A stretch of DNA of 44,272 nucleotides from Bodo saltans (taxonomy: Eukaryota > Euglenozoa > Kinetoplastea > Eubodonida > Bodonidae): positions 1,167 through 45,438 of the forward strand of contig CYKH01000305.1 in assembly GCA_001460835.1 (NCBI GenBank), read 5' to 3'. A model generated the notes under the pieces. It made no database searches, had not been told where the DNA came from, and saw nothing but the letters and a program-made list of their open reading frames with translations. Position 1 is the first letter of the stretch; the number at the start of each line of letters is the position of its first letter. Below, piece after piece: positions 28,741-35,721 of the stretch. The position numbers and the translations under genes were made by a program.

Positions 28741-29105
28741 GAGGATCGTGTTGGAAGGCGACAGCGAAGAAGTTTCCCACAAGAAGCCAGATAGACATGA
28801 ATGAATTATTGTGCCCCTCGGATTGCGGGGGTAACTTTGTTGCTTTTGACTCCCTGTCTGCCTGTCTCGTAGCAAGTTGTACCAGATTATCGTCGTTCCT
28901 TTCGGATTTGTGTATGTCTTTTTTCCTTGTTGGCGCTCACAAAGATACCAAAGCCTTCTGTTAAAACAACCACTTTATCTCAAAGATTTTCACACATACA
29001 CGCCCAACGATGTCCGTCACCAGTTTGCGTGTTTCATAAGATACCAAAGCCTTCTGTTAAAACAACCACTTTATCTCAAAGATTTTCACACATACACACC
29101 CAACG
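28741..29105. other. Intergenic region with duplicated leader
   Basis: About 200 bases of 3' UTR, including a GC-rich hairpin-like stretch CCCCTCGGATTGCGGGGG near 28814, are followed by two pyrimidine-rich patches. The leader of the next gene then occurs as a near-exact 96-bp tandem duplication. I see no coding sequence apart from a nine-codon frame created by the duplication. Confidence 0.5.
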
Positions 29106-29133
29106 ATGTCCGTCACCAGTTTGCGTGTTTCAT
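28942..29133 (+). repeat. Near-exact 96-bp tandem duplication across a start codon
   Basis: Copy 1 is 28942-29037 and copy 2 is 29038-29133. I find one difference (G at about 29002 against A in copy 2). The unit contains the leader, the ATG and the first nine codons of the nucleotidyltransferase gene. Copy 1 therefore carries an ATG at 29010, in frame with the real one, but a TAA formed at the unit junction closes it after nine codons. Confidence 0.95.
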
Positions 29134-29726
29134 CTCTCAGCAATACGAACGCGTCCACCCACGATCATGTGGATCCGTTGGCTCAGTTGCCAAAGAGCAC
29201 TCAGTCACGCGGACACGATGATGAGGACACCATCACCTCCGATGAGCGTACCACATCACCCTCCTCCCACCGAGAAGGCAGCGGCGCTGCATCCGATGCA
29301 CCTGCCCAGCAGGAACGTTTTCTTCCTGGTGAACTTGTCTCGAAGCGATTTCCACGGCATGTGAAGGCCATGGCAACTCTCCTTCGCAGCCTATCCAAGG
29401 ACATCGTTCGTGCCTCGTTAATGGCAGGCCCCACAAGCAACACGCAATCTATCCGTCAGGAGGTGGAGCGTTTAATTTGTGCCATTTGCTGCGTCTATTG
29501 GAACGATGACATTGTGCTAGAACTGTGTGGGAGCTATGCGACCGCAACTGCTTTGCGTGATTCCGACCTCAACATCTCGCTGTCGTCCCGCAAGCCCCAT
29601 CACCTTCTTGAACGCCCAGAGCTGTACCTGAACCAGTTACACGAGTTTATCAACCTCCATCTGCGCGGTGTACTTGCTTCGTCGATCTCGGGAGGAACAC
29701 GGTCGTCACCTAACGCCGAGATGTAA
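29106..29726 (+). CDS. Nucleotidyltransferase / poly(A) polymerase-like protein, 5' part (candidate exon 1)
   Basis: Reads 206 residues from the ATG at 29106. After a disordered start (1-75) the segment VERLICAICCVYW...LELCGSYATATALRDSDLNISL matches the catalytic GS...SD-x-D signature of non-canonical poly(A) polymerases and terminal uridylyltransferases. The second metal-binding Asp is Asn here (SDLN), so activity may be weakened or lost. The frame stops at TAA 29724-29726, inside what would be the palm domain. The stop overlaps a perfect GTAAGT (29723-29728), the consensus 5' splice site. The rest of the family fold, with the third Asp and the PAP-associated region, continues downstream in the same reading frame, so the two parts belong to one gene that is either cis-spliced or decayed. 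Confidence 0.7.
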   Translation: MSVTSLRVSSLSNTNASTHDHVDPLAQLPKSTQSRGHDDEDTITSDERTTSPSSHREGSGAASDAPAQQERFLPGELVSKRFPRHVKAMATLLRSLSKDIVRASLMAGPTSNTQSIRQEVERLICAICCVYWNDDIVLELCGSYATATALRDSDLNISLSSRKPHHLLERPELYLNQLHEFINLHLRGVLASSISGGTRSSPNAEM

Positions 29727-29956
29727 GTTACGATGCGTTGGACCTCGGTTGAAGTCAGAGAGTTGTGACAGTACTGGTTGTCGTCGGAGATAGTCGTAGC
29801 ACTGAAAGGAGCGCATGAGAACTTACTCCACTCATTCCAGCAGTACACGATAACCTCTGCCGAGCCAGAGGTTGGCCATCGCCGCCACGATCATCATCAT
29901 GACAACGAACGTCACCGTCATCATCAACGCGCTCGTACGATGGCGATCACCGTCAG
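29723..29956 (+). other. Candidate cis-spliced intron (or decayed segment)
   Basis: The 234-base segment begins GTAAGT and ends GTCAG. It contains two stops in the coding frame (TAA 29724, TGA 29766). When translated, its second half gives an implausible His/Arg-rich run. Removing exactly 29723-29956 joins the two halves in frame and places the VDHS motif (third catalytic Asp, codon 29961-29963) next to the upstream palm. An alternative in-frame model is 29670 (GTACTT) to 29840 (a better pyrimidine tract ending CCAG). Neither model can be proven from sequence alone. Confidence 0.45.
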
Positions 29957-30710
29957 CGTCGACCACAGCCGCGCGGTCAATCATGCGTTGTACTTCAACC
30001 AATTGGTAAGCGGCTTTCCAGAACTGACGTCGTTTTTGATCTTCTTAAAGGCGCATTGCGCGGATGCTGGAATTGATTCCGCTCAGATGACATCGTCGCT
30101 TCTCACATGGACAGCGGTTGCGTATTTCCGCAGCCACCTGTTGCAGCTCGGCACATCACGTAGCTCCCCTGGGCAAGTCTTTCTTGCGTTCCTGGACTAC
30201 TTCCGTGAGGGTGGCGCGTTCGATCCTCGTGTCCACTGGCTCTGTCCAGGGCACCCATGTGGTATTGTGCAAAGTGCGACGGCAGCAACGCAGAGTATGT
30301 GGATCGTGTTGGATCCTTTCTTGTCCCACGAGAGGATTGATGCTTGTGCTGCTGCTGCTGCTGCATTCACAGGACCACATCAAGAGATGGCGGCCTTCAA
30401 TCTTGCCTCAAGCTGCTACATGACGCACGTGTTCCGACGATCGTTGGGTGTTGTTCTTCAGCGAGTCTTGTACGAGTATGGCGATGCAATCGTGCCGGGT
30501 GGGTGCGCAAGGTTCATTCTTTCTCCCCTCGATAGCAAGGTGAACTTTGCTCCATTGGCAGTGGCTTTTGGAGAGGGTGCCGCCGCCCCTCGGCGTTTCG
30601 TGCAGTCGATTGAGCGTCTGATCACTACAGTGCTGCCCCATATGATGCCGCATCATCACGACTCCCGTCATCATGCTCAGGGAGCACAGCACAGCCGCTG
30701 CAACAACTGA
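29957..30710 (+). CDS. Nucleotidyltransferase / poly(A) polymerase-like protein, 3' part (candidate exon 2)
   Basis: Continues the frame of the upstream part and is open to 30710. An unspliced ATG start at 29940 is possible. VDHSRAVNHALYFNQLV aligns with the VDIS...AVxN motif that supplies the third catalytic Asp in Trf4/Cid1-like enzymes. It is followed by the lFLxFLK helix (LTSFLIFLKAHCADAGI), a middle-domain helix with FLAFLDYFREGG, and WIVLDPF, which matches the conserved xDP motif of the PAP-associated domain, then an Ala-rich helix and AAF. Joined to the first part by the 234-base intron model, the protein would be 456 residues, within the normal range for this family. Substrate, UTP or ATP, cannot be read from the sequence. 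Confidence 0.65.
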
Positions 30711-31420
30711 GCGCGATTGGGCCAGAGATAGAAAATGTGGTCCGCCACCAATCAAACACACACACAAAAAAAAAAAAATTGATACAAAAAAAAAAGAACC
30801 ACCACAGAAAAGAACATGTCGCGCACTGAACGCAGTCGTCCCTTTCGTGGTCGATCGATTGGGATTGATGCCATCTCCACCATCTATTTTCGTTTAATTT
30901 TTTTTATCCCGTTGGACTGCTTCTTTTTTGACACTGATGTTTGTTTTTTTATTGAGGGAAGGTAGCATGAGCGCTACTTGGCACGCTTCCTCCCTCACGA
31001 GGCCCCCCTTTTTTTCTTCTTGACTGCTGCTACTGTACATTTCGAATTGTAATCTTTCTCTGAGCACGAGAATACACACGGAATGGCATCTTCTTTGTGT
31101 TTTAGCACCCAGAAGCGAGAGAGAGAGAAGAACAAAGGAGGAGGACCAATCAAGCGCGACAAGTGGCACAGTTCTCCCTCTCTCTCTCTTTGGAAAGAAA
31201 ATGAAAGCACTTTGGTGTACCAAATCCATTCAAGAAGCGAAGGTTGTGTGACGATAAGAAACGAATGAATGGTGGTGCACACATGAGTGACTAATTTACT
31301 CCAATCCAAAATAAAAAGGCTTGTTGGAAAGACGTTGCGTACATAGTATGTTACTTTGTCAATGCCTTATATGGTGGTCTTTTTTTGTTTCTGGGTTTGC
31401 TCGTAGTGAATCAAGGGCTA
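30711..31420. other. Long intergenic region, no gene recognised
   Basis: Starts with A-rich and CA-rich low-complexity sequence (30760-30810). T-rich tracts follow at 30895-30955, then a purine-rich GAGAGAGAG stretch (about 31116-31130) with a matching CTCTCTCTCT stretch (about 31176-31190) that could pair as a hairpin. A 61-codon ATG frame at 31083-31268 and shorter frames have no protein-like features. The last 45 bases hold the acceptor of the next gene. Confidence 0.45.
31374..31406 (+). promoter_or_regulatory. Pyrimidine tract and trans-splice acceptor
   Basis: A T-rich tract (TCTTTTTTTGTTTCTG and on) ends CTCGTAG, with the AG at 31405-31406, 14 bases before the ATG at 31421. This decides the start against the TTG-initiated extension at 31385. 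Confidence 0.5.
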
Positions 31421-32159
31421 ATGTTACGGAAAGTCAGCAGCTTGGTGGTGGTCGCAGCATGTCTCCTTGTTACTACCGTTGCCGGAGATTCACCGCAATG
31501 GAAATCGTTGTTGAAAACGCCTGGCCCGCCGAACGAGAACGGCGACGTGAGTCTGTACGTTGGGCCTGTTGTCTTTGATCACCAATTATTCGGGCCGTAT
31601 GTAGGCCCTCATGGCGTAAGAAATAGTTCCGATGGAGCTTGGGCCGTTTCACAATGGAGTAACCCTTCTCCTATCACCAATGAGTCCTCGTTGGATTCTC
31701 CAGTGAACCCCATGTGCTCCGTGGCTGGAGCTTACGACGCGTCGTGGTCGCTCTCGACAGCATCCGTGAGAATCTGTGGGGCTACCGCGTCCCCTACTTC
31801 GTCATTTTTTACCCCCAACGCGTCCGTCGTGCAATTAGCGCAAAGCGGTGGTAGTACACTTTCTTGTGGAGTTGAGTACGACATGTTCCTCTCTCCCGTC
31901 GACAACAACTATCCAATGTTTCCTCAAAACGTGCAACCTGTTGCATTAGATGACACAATCATCAATATTGAGTTGTCGTTGAAGCTCCACCTTGAATATC
32001 TTAGTATCTCATCACGCTGCTCCGATGTGGCACATGAATGCACATCGTCATCGCCCGACTATGCATACGGCACTATCGGGCTGCCGCTCAGCAATCCTAT
32101 CACTGATGAAACCATTTTCTTTCAAATACTGTTGTTCGACTCGCGCGCACTCCTTAGTA
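31421..32159 (+). CDS. Secreted protein of unknown family, 5' part, interrupted by an inserted element
   Basis: The ATG at 31421 opens a clear signal peptide (basic LRK, then SSLVVVAACLLVTTVAG, probable cleavage near residue 23). The mature part is rich in Ser, Asn and Trp with several N-glycosylation sequons and beta-type sequence, suggesting an all-beta secreted or surface domain. I do not recognise the family; a glucanase- or lectin-like jelly roll is a weak guess. At 32158 the frame runs into an insert that ends it at TAA 32354-32356 (311 residues as read). The coding sense resumes after the insert in the same frame. If the insert is absent or removed, the protein would be 363 residues. 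Confidence 0.65.
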
Positions 32160-32508
32160 CCGTAGACCACCCCTTAAGCCCCTCCCCCTCTAAACCGCCG
32201 TTTTGCCCGAAAATGGACCAAAAATGGCCCCCAAACTTTTCCCGCCGATTTTCCCTTGGTATCCGCCGATGGTGTTCTGGGATTTTTTTGGTTGAGCCTC
32301 GGGTCCTCAAGAATTCTCGATGCTCGGATTTGAAAGATGAAGCAAAAATGAGCTAATTCAGGCGGTTTTTAGGTGGAGCATCGAAAGTAGCGAGAGGTCG
32401 GATTTGTGCGGAGTTGTTTTTCAACACAAAAGTGACCCTTCCCGTCTAAACCGCCGATTCGGGGTCAAAACTCAATTCTGGTTCGGCGGCTTAGAGGGTG
32501 GTCTACGG
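32160..32508. mobile_element. MITE-like element with terminal inverted repeats and TA target duplications
   Basis: The 349-bp element starts CCGTAGACCACCC and ends GGGTGGTCTACGG, a perfect 13-bp terminal inverted repeat (15 bp counting the flanking TA). TA dinucleotides at 32158-32159 and 32509-32510 look like a target-site duplication, the signature of Tc1/mariner-type elements. A second, imperfect module of the type TCTAA(A/G)CCGCCG occurs near both ends, and again as a direct copy near 32448-32459. There is no transposase frame, so it would be non-autonomous. Together with one TA the insertion adds 351 bases, exactly 117 codons, to the host gene. No other copy is visible in this window. 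Confidence 0.8.
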
Positions 32509-32510
32509 TA

Positions 32511-32863
32511 GTTACAATACGTGCCCCATGTACGACGCGTGCAACAATGGGACTGACATCAACAATGGTTGGTACTTCGAAAAACTTCCTACCCTAGGAG
32601 TCAATTTTGGATCTTCATACTTTCCGAATCAGCCTTGCATAGCTGCAGTTGGCGATGCTGCCGCGTTTTCGTTTGGCGTTGAGTTGCTCGACGCTCTGCG
32701 GGGAAGTATCAAGTATGCTGCAGAGCATTTTAGTGCCGATGGCAACACAAGCCATTGGTATCTGGGAGGGCTGTACGTGGGAACAGGGATGCAGGGTATG
32801 GCAACGAGCACCATCTCAGTTGGTGAGGTTCAATGGAGAGTTTTACAGTCCGAGACAAAATGA
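32511..32863 (+). CDS. Secreted protein of unknown family, 3' part after the inserted element
   Basis: Continues the host frame after the element: SYNTCPMYDACNNGTDINNG, a short Cys pair, then EKLPTLGVNFGSSYF, SFGVELLDALRGSI and NTSHWYLGGLYVGTGMQG, ending at 32863. The beta-type sequence and N-glycosylation sequons (NGTD, NTSH) match the first part. No start codon with its own leader is apparent, so it is unlikely to be a separate gene. Deleting the insert plus one TA copy gives a continuous frame from 31421. Confidence 0.62.
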
Positions 32864-32978
32864 ATTTCCGAACGTCTTTTCATCACATTTCATTTTTGTA
32901 AGCCTCAAATTGATTCATTGTGATGACGGCGATTCATGCTTCCGCCTCTCAATGTTTTCCGAGTGATCAGTGAACGAA

Positions 32979-33641
32979 ATGCTACGCTACTCATCAGGAG
33001 CGTCGCGCTGTCGAATGCAACGCATCCGTGTTCTCATTGCCGCTGGGATGGCCACGGAACTCTCAACGACGTCACCCCTTGTAACATCAACCCGCACCAT
33101 TTATGATAAATTCCGTGAAGACCATGAGCAGGTCAGTAACCCTGCAGATGACTTCATGCAGGGCTTTGCGCGCCATCCGCATGCAGAGTATCACAAGCTG
33201 CGCGACGACCCTGGGGCCGCGTTCAACCAGAAGACGACGCGGAAGGACGGTGACGATTTGAAGGCTGAAGCGGGCGCGACAAAAGAGGCCGGGTCACAAC
33301 AGCAACGTAGACGCGATGACGATGGATCGGACGATATTAACCGTGCCTGGGACGAATCTGAGCTTGATGAGCTGACACGAAGCGGTGTGTCGCGTGAAGT
33401 CGCCAACATCAGCATTAAAATGCAGTGGGGTTTTGTAGGCTTTGCCGGGGCTATTGTCGTGACGGCGTTTGTGTGGCTGTTTGATCTGTTAGGTGACCCT
33501 CTTCCTGACAGAGCGGCTCACCGAAGGTATTATTCAAAGAAAGAAGCATGGGACGAGATTATGGATGGAGACTCTGGAACAACCGTGGCGACTCATACAC
33601 TCAAGTGGGGTCTTGTTGCGCCAACGGTAGCTAAGATTTGA
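32979..33641 (+). CDS. Small single-span membrane protein, possibly mitochondrial
   Basis: A 220-residue protein of no family I recognise. The ATG at 32979 opens a basic, Ser/Arg-rich N-terminus (LRYSSGASRCRMQRIRVLIAAG) that resembles a mitochondrial presequence; the frame begins at a GTG at 32970, and ATGs at 33015 and 33048 are alternatives. The middle (about 60-135) is charged and disordered (QQQRRRDDDGSDD). One membrane span follows (about 150-172, GFVGFAGAIVVTAFVWLFDLL) with a short tail DRAAHRRYYSKKEAWDEI. The layout, presequence plus one span plus a charged tail, is typical of small inner-membrane respiratory-complex subunits. That is an inference from topology only. Confidence 0.6.
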   Translation: MLRYSSGASRCRMQRIRVLIAAGMATELSTTSPLVTSTRTIYDKFREDHEQVSNPADDFMQGFARHPHAEYHKLRDDPGAAFNQKTTRKDGDDLKAEAGATKEAGSQQQRRRDDDGSDDINRAWDESELDELTRSGVSREVANISIKMQWGFVGFAGAIVVTAFVWLFDLLGDPLPDRAAHRRYYSKKEAWDEIMDGDSGTTVATHTLKWGLVAPTVAKI

Positions 33642-33730
33642 GTGTTGTGCGAATGAACTACCCCGCACGTAACGGAACACACTGTGTCATGCTCCATTTG
33701 TGGCTCGTCACATTTTTAACATTTATGTGC

Positions 33731-33779
33731 CTTTTTCCAATTCTCTGAACCTTTGTTTTCCTTTGTACCTTCTTCGTAG
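33731..33779 (+). promoter_or_regulatory. Pyrimidine tract and trans-splice acceptor
   Basis: CTTTTTCC, TTCTCTG, CTTTGTTTTCCTTTG and TTCTTCGTAG form a strong tract with the AG at 33778-33779, 24 bases before the ATG of the TMEM208-like gene. Confidence 0.55.
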
Positions 33780-33803
33780 AGTTGATTATTAACACATTTC
33801 CCT

Positions 33804-34349
33804 ATGGCGAAGGAGACAGCAAAAAAGAATGCTCGCACCAACGCAACAAGATTGCAGTGGTTCCGAACTGTGACCACCGCAATTAACGGTGTGTACCTGC
33901 TCAATCTCGTCCTGTGGTCCGATGGCCCGATGTTTTCGATTTGGTCGATCTTTTGGATTCTGTTTTGGGGCGCTCAGGAATACATTGCCCTGCTTGTGCT
34001 GACATCGCATGGCGCCGCACAGCTCGATGCATCAGGCGATGTGGTGGACTGCATCGATCTTTCTGACCCCCAGCAACTAGGCATTTACAGCTACGCTCAG
34101 GATTTGATGTGGGTATGCTGGGCTGTCCAGCTCCTTACTTGCATTAGCAATTGGTTTTTCGTTCTGTACCTGCCTGTTCCTCTCATGGCTCTTTCCAAAG
34201 CGCTTCCCCTTATTCAAGGAATGTTTGCACGGAGCCGAGGGCCACAGCATCCCCAAGGTATGGAGCAGCCTGAAGAAGACCTTAGGTCGCGCCTACAGCG
34301 CCGTCGGGACCAGATTCGTCAGCGCAAGGGTAAGGCTGCGAAGGAATAG
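33804..34349 (+). CDS. TMEM208: TMEM208 / SND2 family ER membrane protein
   Basis: A 181-residue protein. A short basic N-terminus (AKETAKKNARTNATRLQWF) precedes two hydrophobic segments (about 24-42 and 48-68), a soluble loop with DCIDLSDPQQLGIYSYAQD, and a further hydrophobic pair (about 99-135: LMWVCWAVQLLTCISNWFFVLYLPVPLMALSK). The tail is basic (RSRLQRRRDQIRQRKGKAAKE). Length, topology, the QDLMWV...VQLLTC region and the Lys/Arg-rich tail match TMEM208 (yeast Snd2), a component of the SND pathway that brings proteins, especially tail-anchored ones, to the ER independently of SRP. The ATG follows a good acceptor. Confidence 0.85.
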   Translation: MAKETAKKNARTNATRLQWFRTVTTAINGVYLLNLVLWSDGPMFSIWSIFWILFWGAQEYIALLVLTSHGAAQLDASGDVVDCIDLSDPQQLGIYSYAQDLMWVCWAVQLLTCISNWFFVLYLPVPLMALSKALPLIQGMFARSRGPQHPQGMEQPEEDLRSRLQRRRDQIRQRKGKAAKE

Positions 34350-34509
34350 CGTCTCTCGAATGCGAGAACCGTTTTCGCTCTGTAATGAGAAGAAAGATAT
34401 CATATCTCACAAAATGAATGACTATCATGATGTCGCAACTATGACCTCACTCGCGCCCTTTGTTACCACCGCACTCCAGCGCAAAGAATAGCAAAAACAA
34501 ACAATCAAA

Positions 34510-35535
34510 ATGGCCCAGCTCGCATCCTCTGCCATGCAGGTGCTGAAAAGCGTTATCGTTTCACCGAAGTTATCGCGGGCATTTCAAATCCTTGGTGCAG
34601 CATTTGTTGCGTTAGAGATCTTCCGAGCAACACGCGTAGCGGGCCGTTATCTGCTGCCGCGTTCGTCTGCGGGCCATCTCAAAGCAAAATACGCAAAAGC
34701 CGGTAGTTGGGCTGTTGTAACTGGGGCAAGCGACGGCATTGGACGTGCCTTGGCTCTGGAGTTGGCCGCGATTGGTTTTAACGTCTGCGTGATCGCTCGA
34801 ACCCAGTCAAAGCTTGATGAGGTTGTAGGAGAGATTACCACCAAGAATCCTACTGTTCAAGCCAAAGCGCTGAGTTTTGATTTTGGTACCACTTCCAATG
34901 AAGCGTACGCTGACCTCTTTGCTCAGCTAGACGCGCTCGAGATCGCAGTCCTTGTCAACAACGTGGGCATTTCTCACACCAACGCGGAGCTGTTTGAGGA
35001 CCCGTCCGTAGCAGACGATTTGAAGCTTTTGACGGTCAATTGTGAGCCCATGATTCGTCTTTGCAAATACATTGTGCCAAAGTTGAAGGCGAAGCGATCG
35101 GGCGCCATCGTGAATTTATCGTCACTGTCTGCAGTGGTCACGGCGGTTCCGTATCTTGCCACATACGCTGGTACCAAGGCGTTTAATCAGACTTTCTCGA
35201 CGAGCTTGGCGTACGAGCTGCAACCATTCGGCGTTGACGTGCTCACCGTGACCCCTGGGATGGTGTCGACTGGCATGACGCAGGGCTCTGCAGCGCGCCG
35301 GCCTCGAGTCAATTTTGGCATGGTTGACTCAGCCGTCATGGCTCGTGACACTCTTGCCCAACTTGGTCGTGTGATCTCAACTGCAGGGCATCACAATCAT
35401 GATCTGCAGACAAGTATCGTCTCCTCACTGCCTTTGTGGTACGTTGGCCCCTCCACGTACAAGTTGTTTAAGAAGATTTCAGACGCAAGGAAGCGCAAGG
35501 CTGCTGCCGCCTCCGTAGCGCAACAAAATGAGTAG
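34510..35535 (+). CDS. KCR: 3-ketoacyl-CoA reductase (KCR, HSD17B12-type SDR), copy 1
   Basis: A 341-residue short-chain dehydrogenase/reductase. An N-terminal hydrophobic segment (about 20-45) anchors it. The NADPH-binding TGASDGIG is at 71-78, NNVG at 150-153, the catalytic Ser is about 205 (NLSSLS) and the catalytic YAGTK pair is Y219/K223. The C-terminus is Lys/Arg rich. This combination with an N-terminal membrane anchor identifies the ER enzyme that reduces 3-ketoacyl-CoA in very-long-chain fatty acid elongation (yeast Ifa38, human HSD17B12), with a steroid dehydrogenase role as the usual alternative annotation. A paralogue lies 8 kb downstream. The leader holds a 25-codon upstream frame (34414-34491). 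Confidence 0.87.
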   Translation: MAQLASSAMQVLKSVIVSPKLSRAFQILGAAFVALEIFRATRVAGRYLLPRSSAGHLKAKYAKAGSWAVVTGASDGIGRALALELAAIGFNVCVIARTQSKLDEVVGEITTKNPTVQAKALSFDFGTTSNEAYADLFAQLDALEIAVLVNNVGISHTNAELFEDPSVADDLKLLTVNCEPMIRLCKYIVPKLKAKRSGAIVNLSSLSAVVTAVPYLATYAGTKAFNQTFSTSLAYELQPFGVDVLTVTPGMVSTGMTQGSAARRPRVNFGMVDSAVMARDTLAQLGRVISTAGHHNHDLQTSIVSSLPLWYVGPSTYKLFKKISDARKRKAAAASVAQQNE

Positions 35536-35721
35536 TTCCTCACGATTACTTTGACTATGCATTTTTTTGTGTGACTGTTTCCCCAATTTGGAGTTTAGCA
35601 TTATCCATTTGGGAAAGTCTTGAGTTGCCACTTCATCGCACTATCATCTTTGTATCTACTTTTCGATAGAAAGAGTAGGACAATTTTTTTTTCGCTTTTT
35701 TTTGGCATTGTTTACGCACAT

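Noticed and set aside
31083-31268. 61-codon ATG frame in the long intergenic region
   Set aside because: It is made largely of GAGA and CTCT low-complexity sequence, has no good acceptor just upstream and no motif.
30995-31309. 104-codon minus-strand frame
   Set aside because: It starts at TTG rather than ATG and is the complement of low-complexity intergenic sequence.
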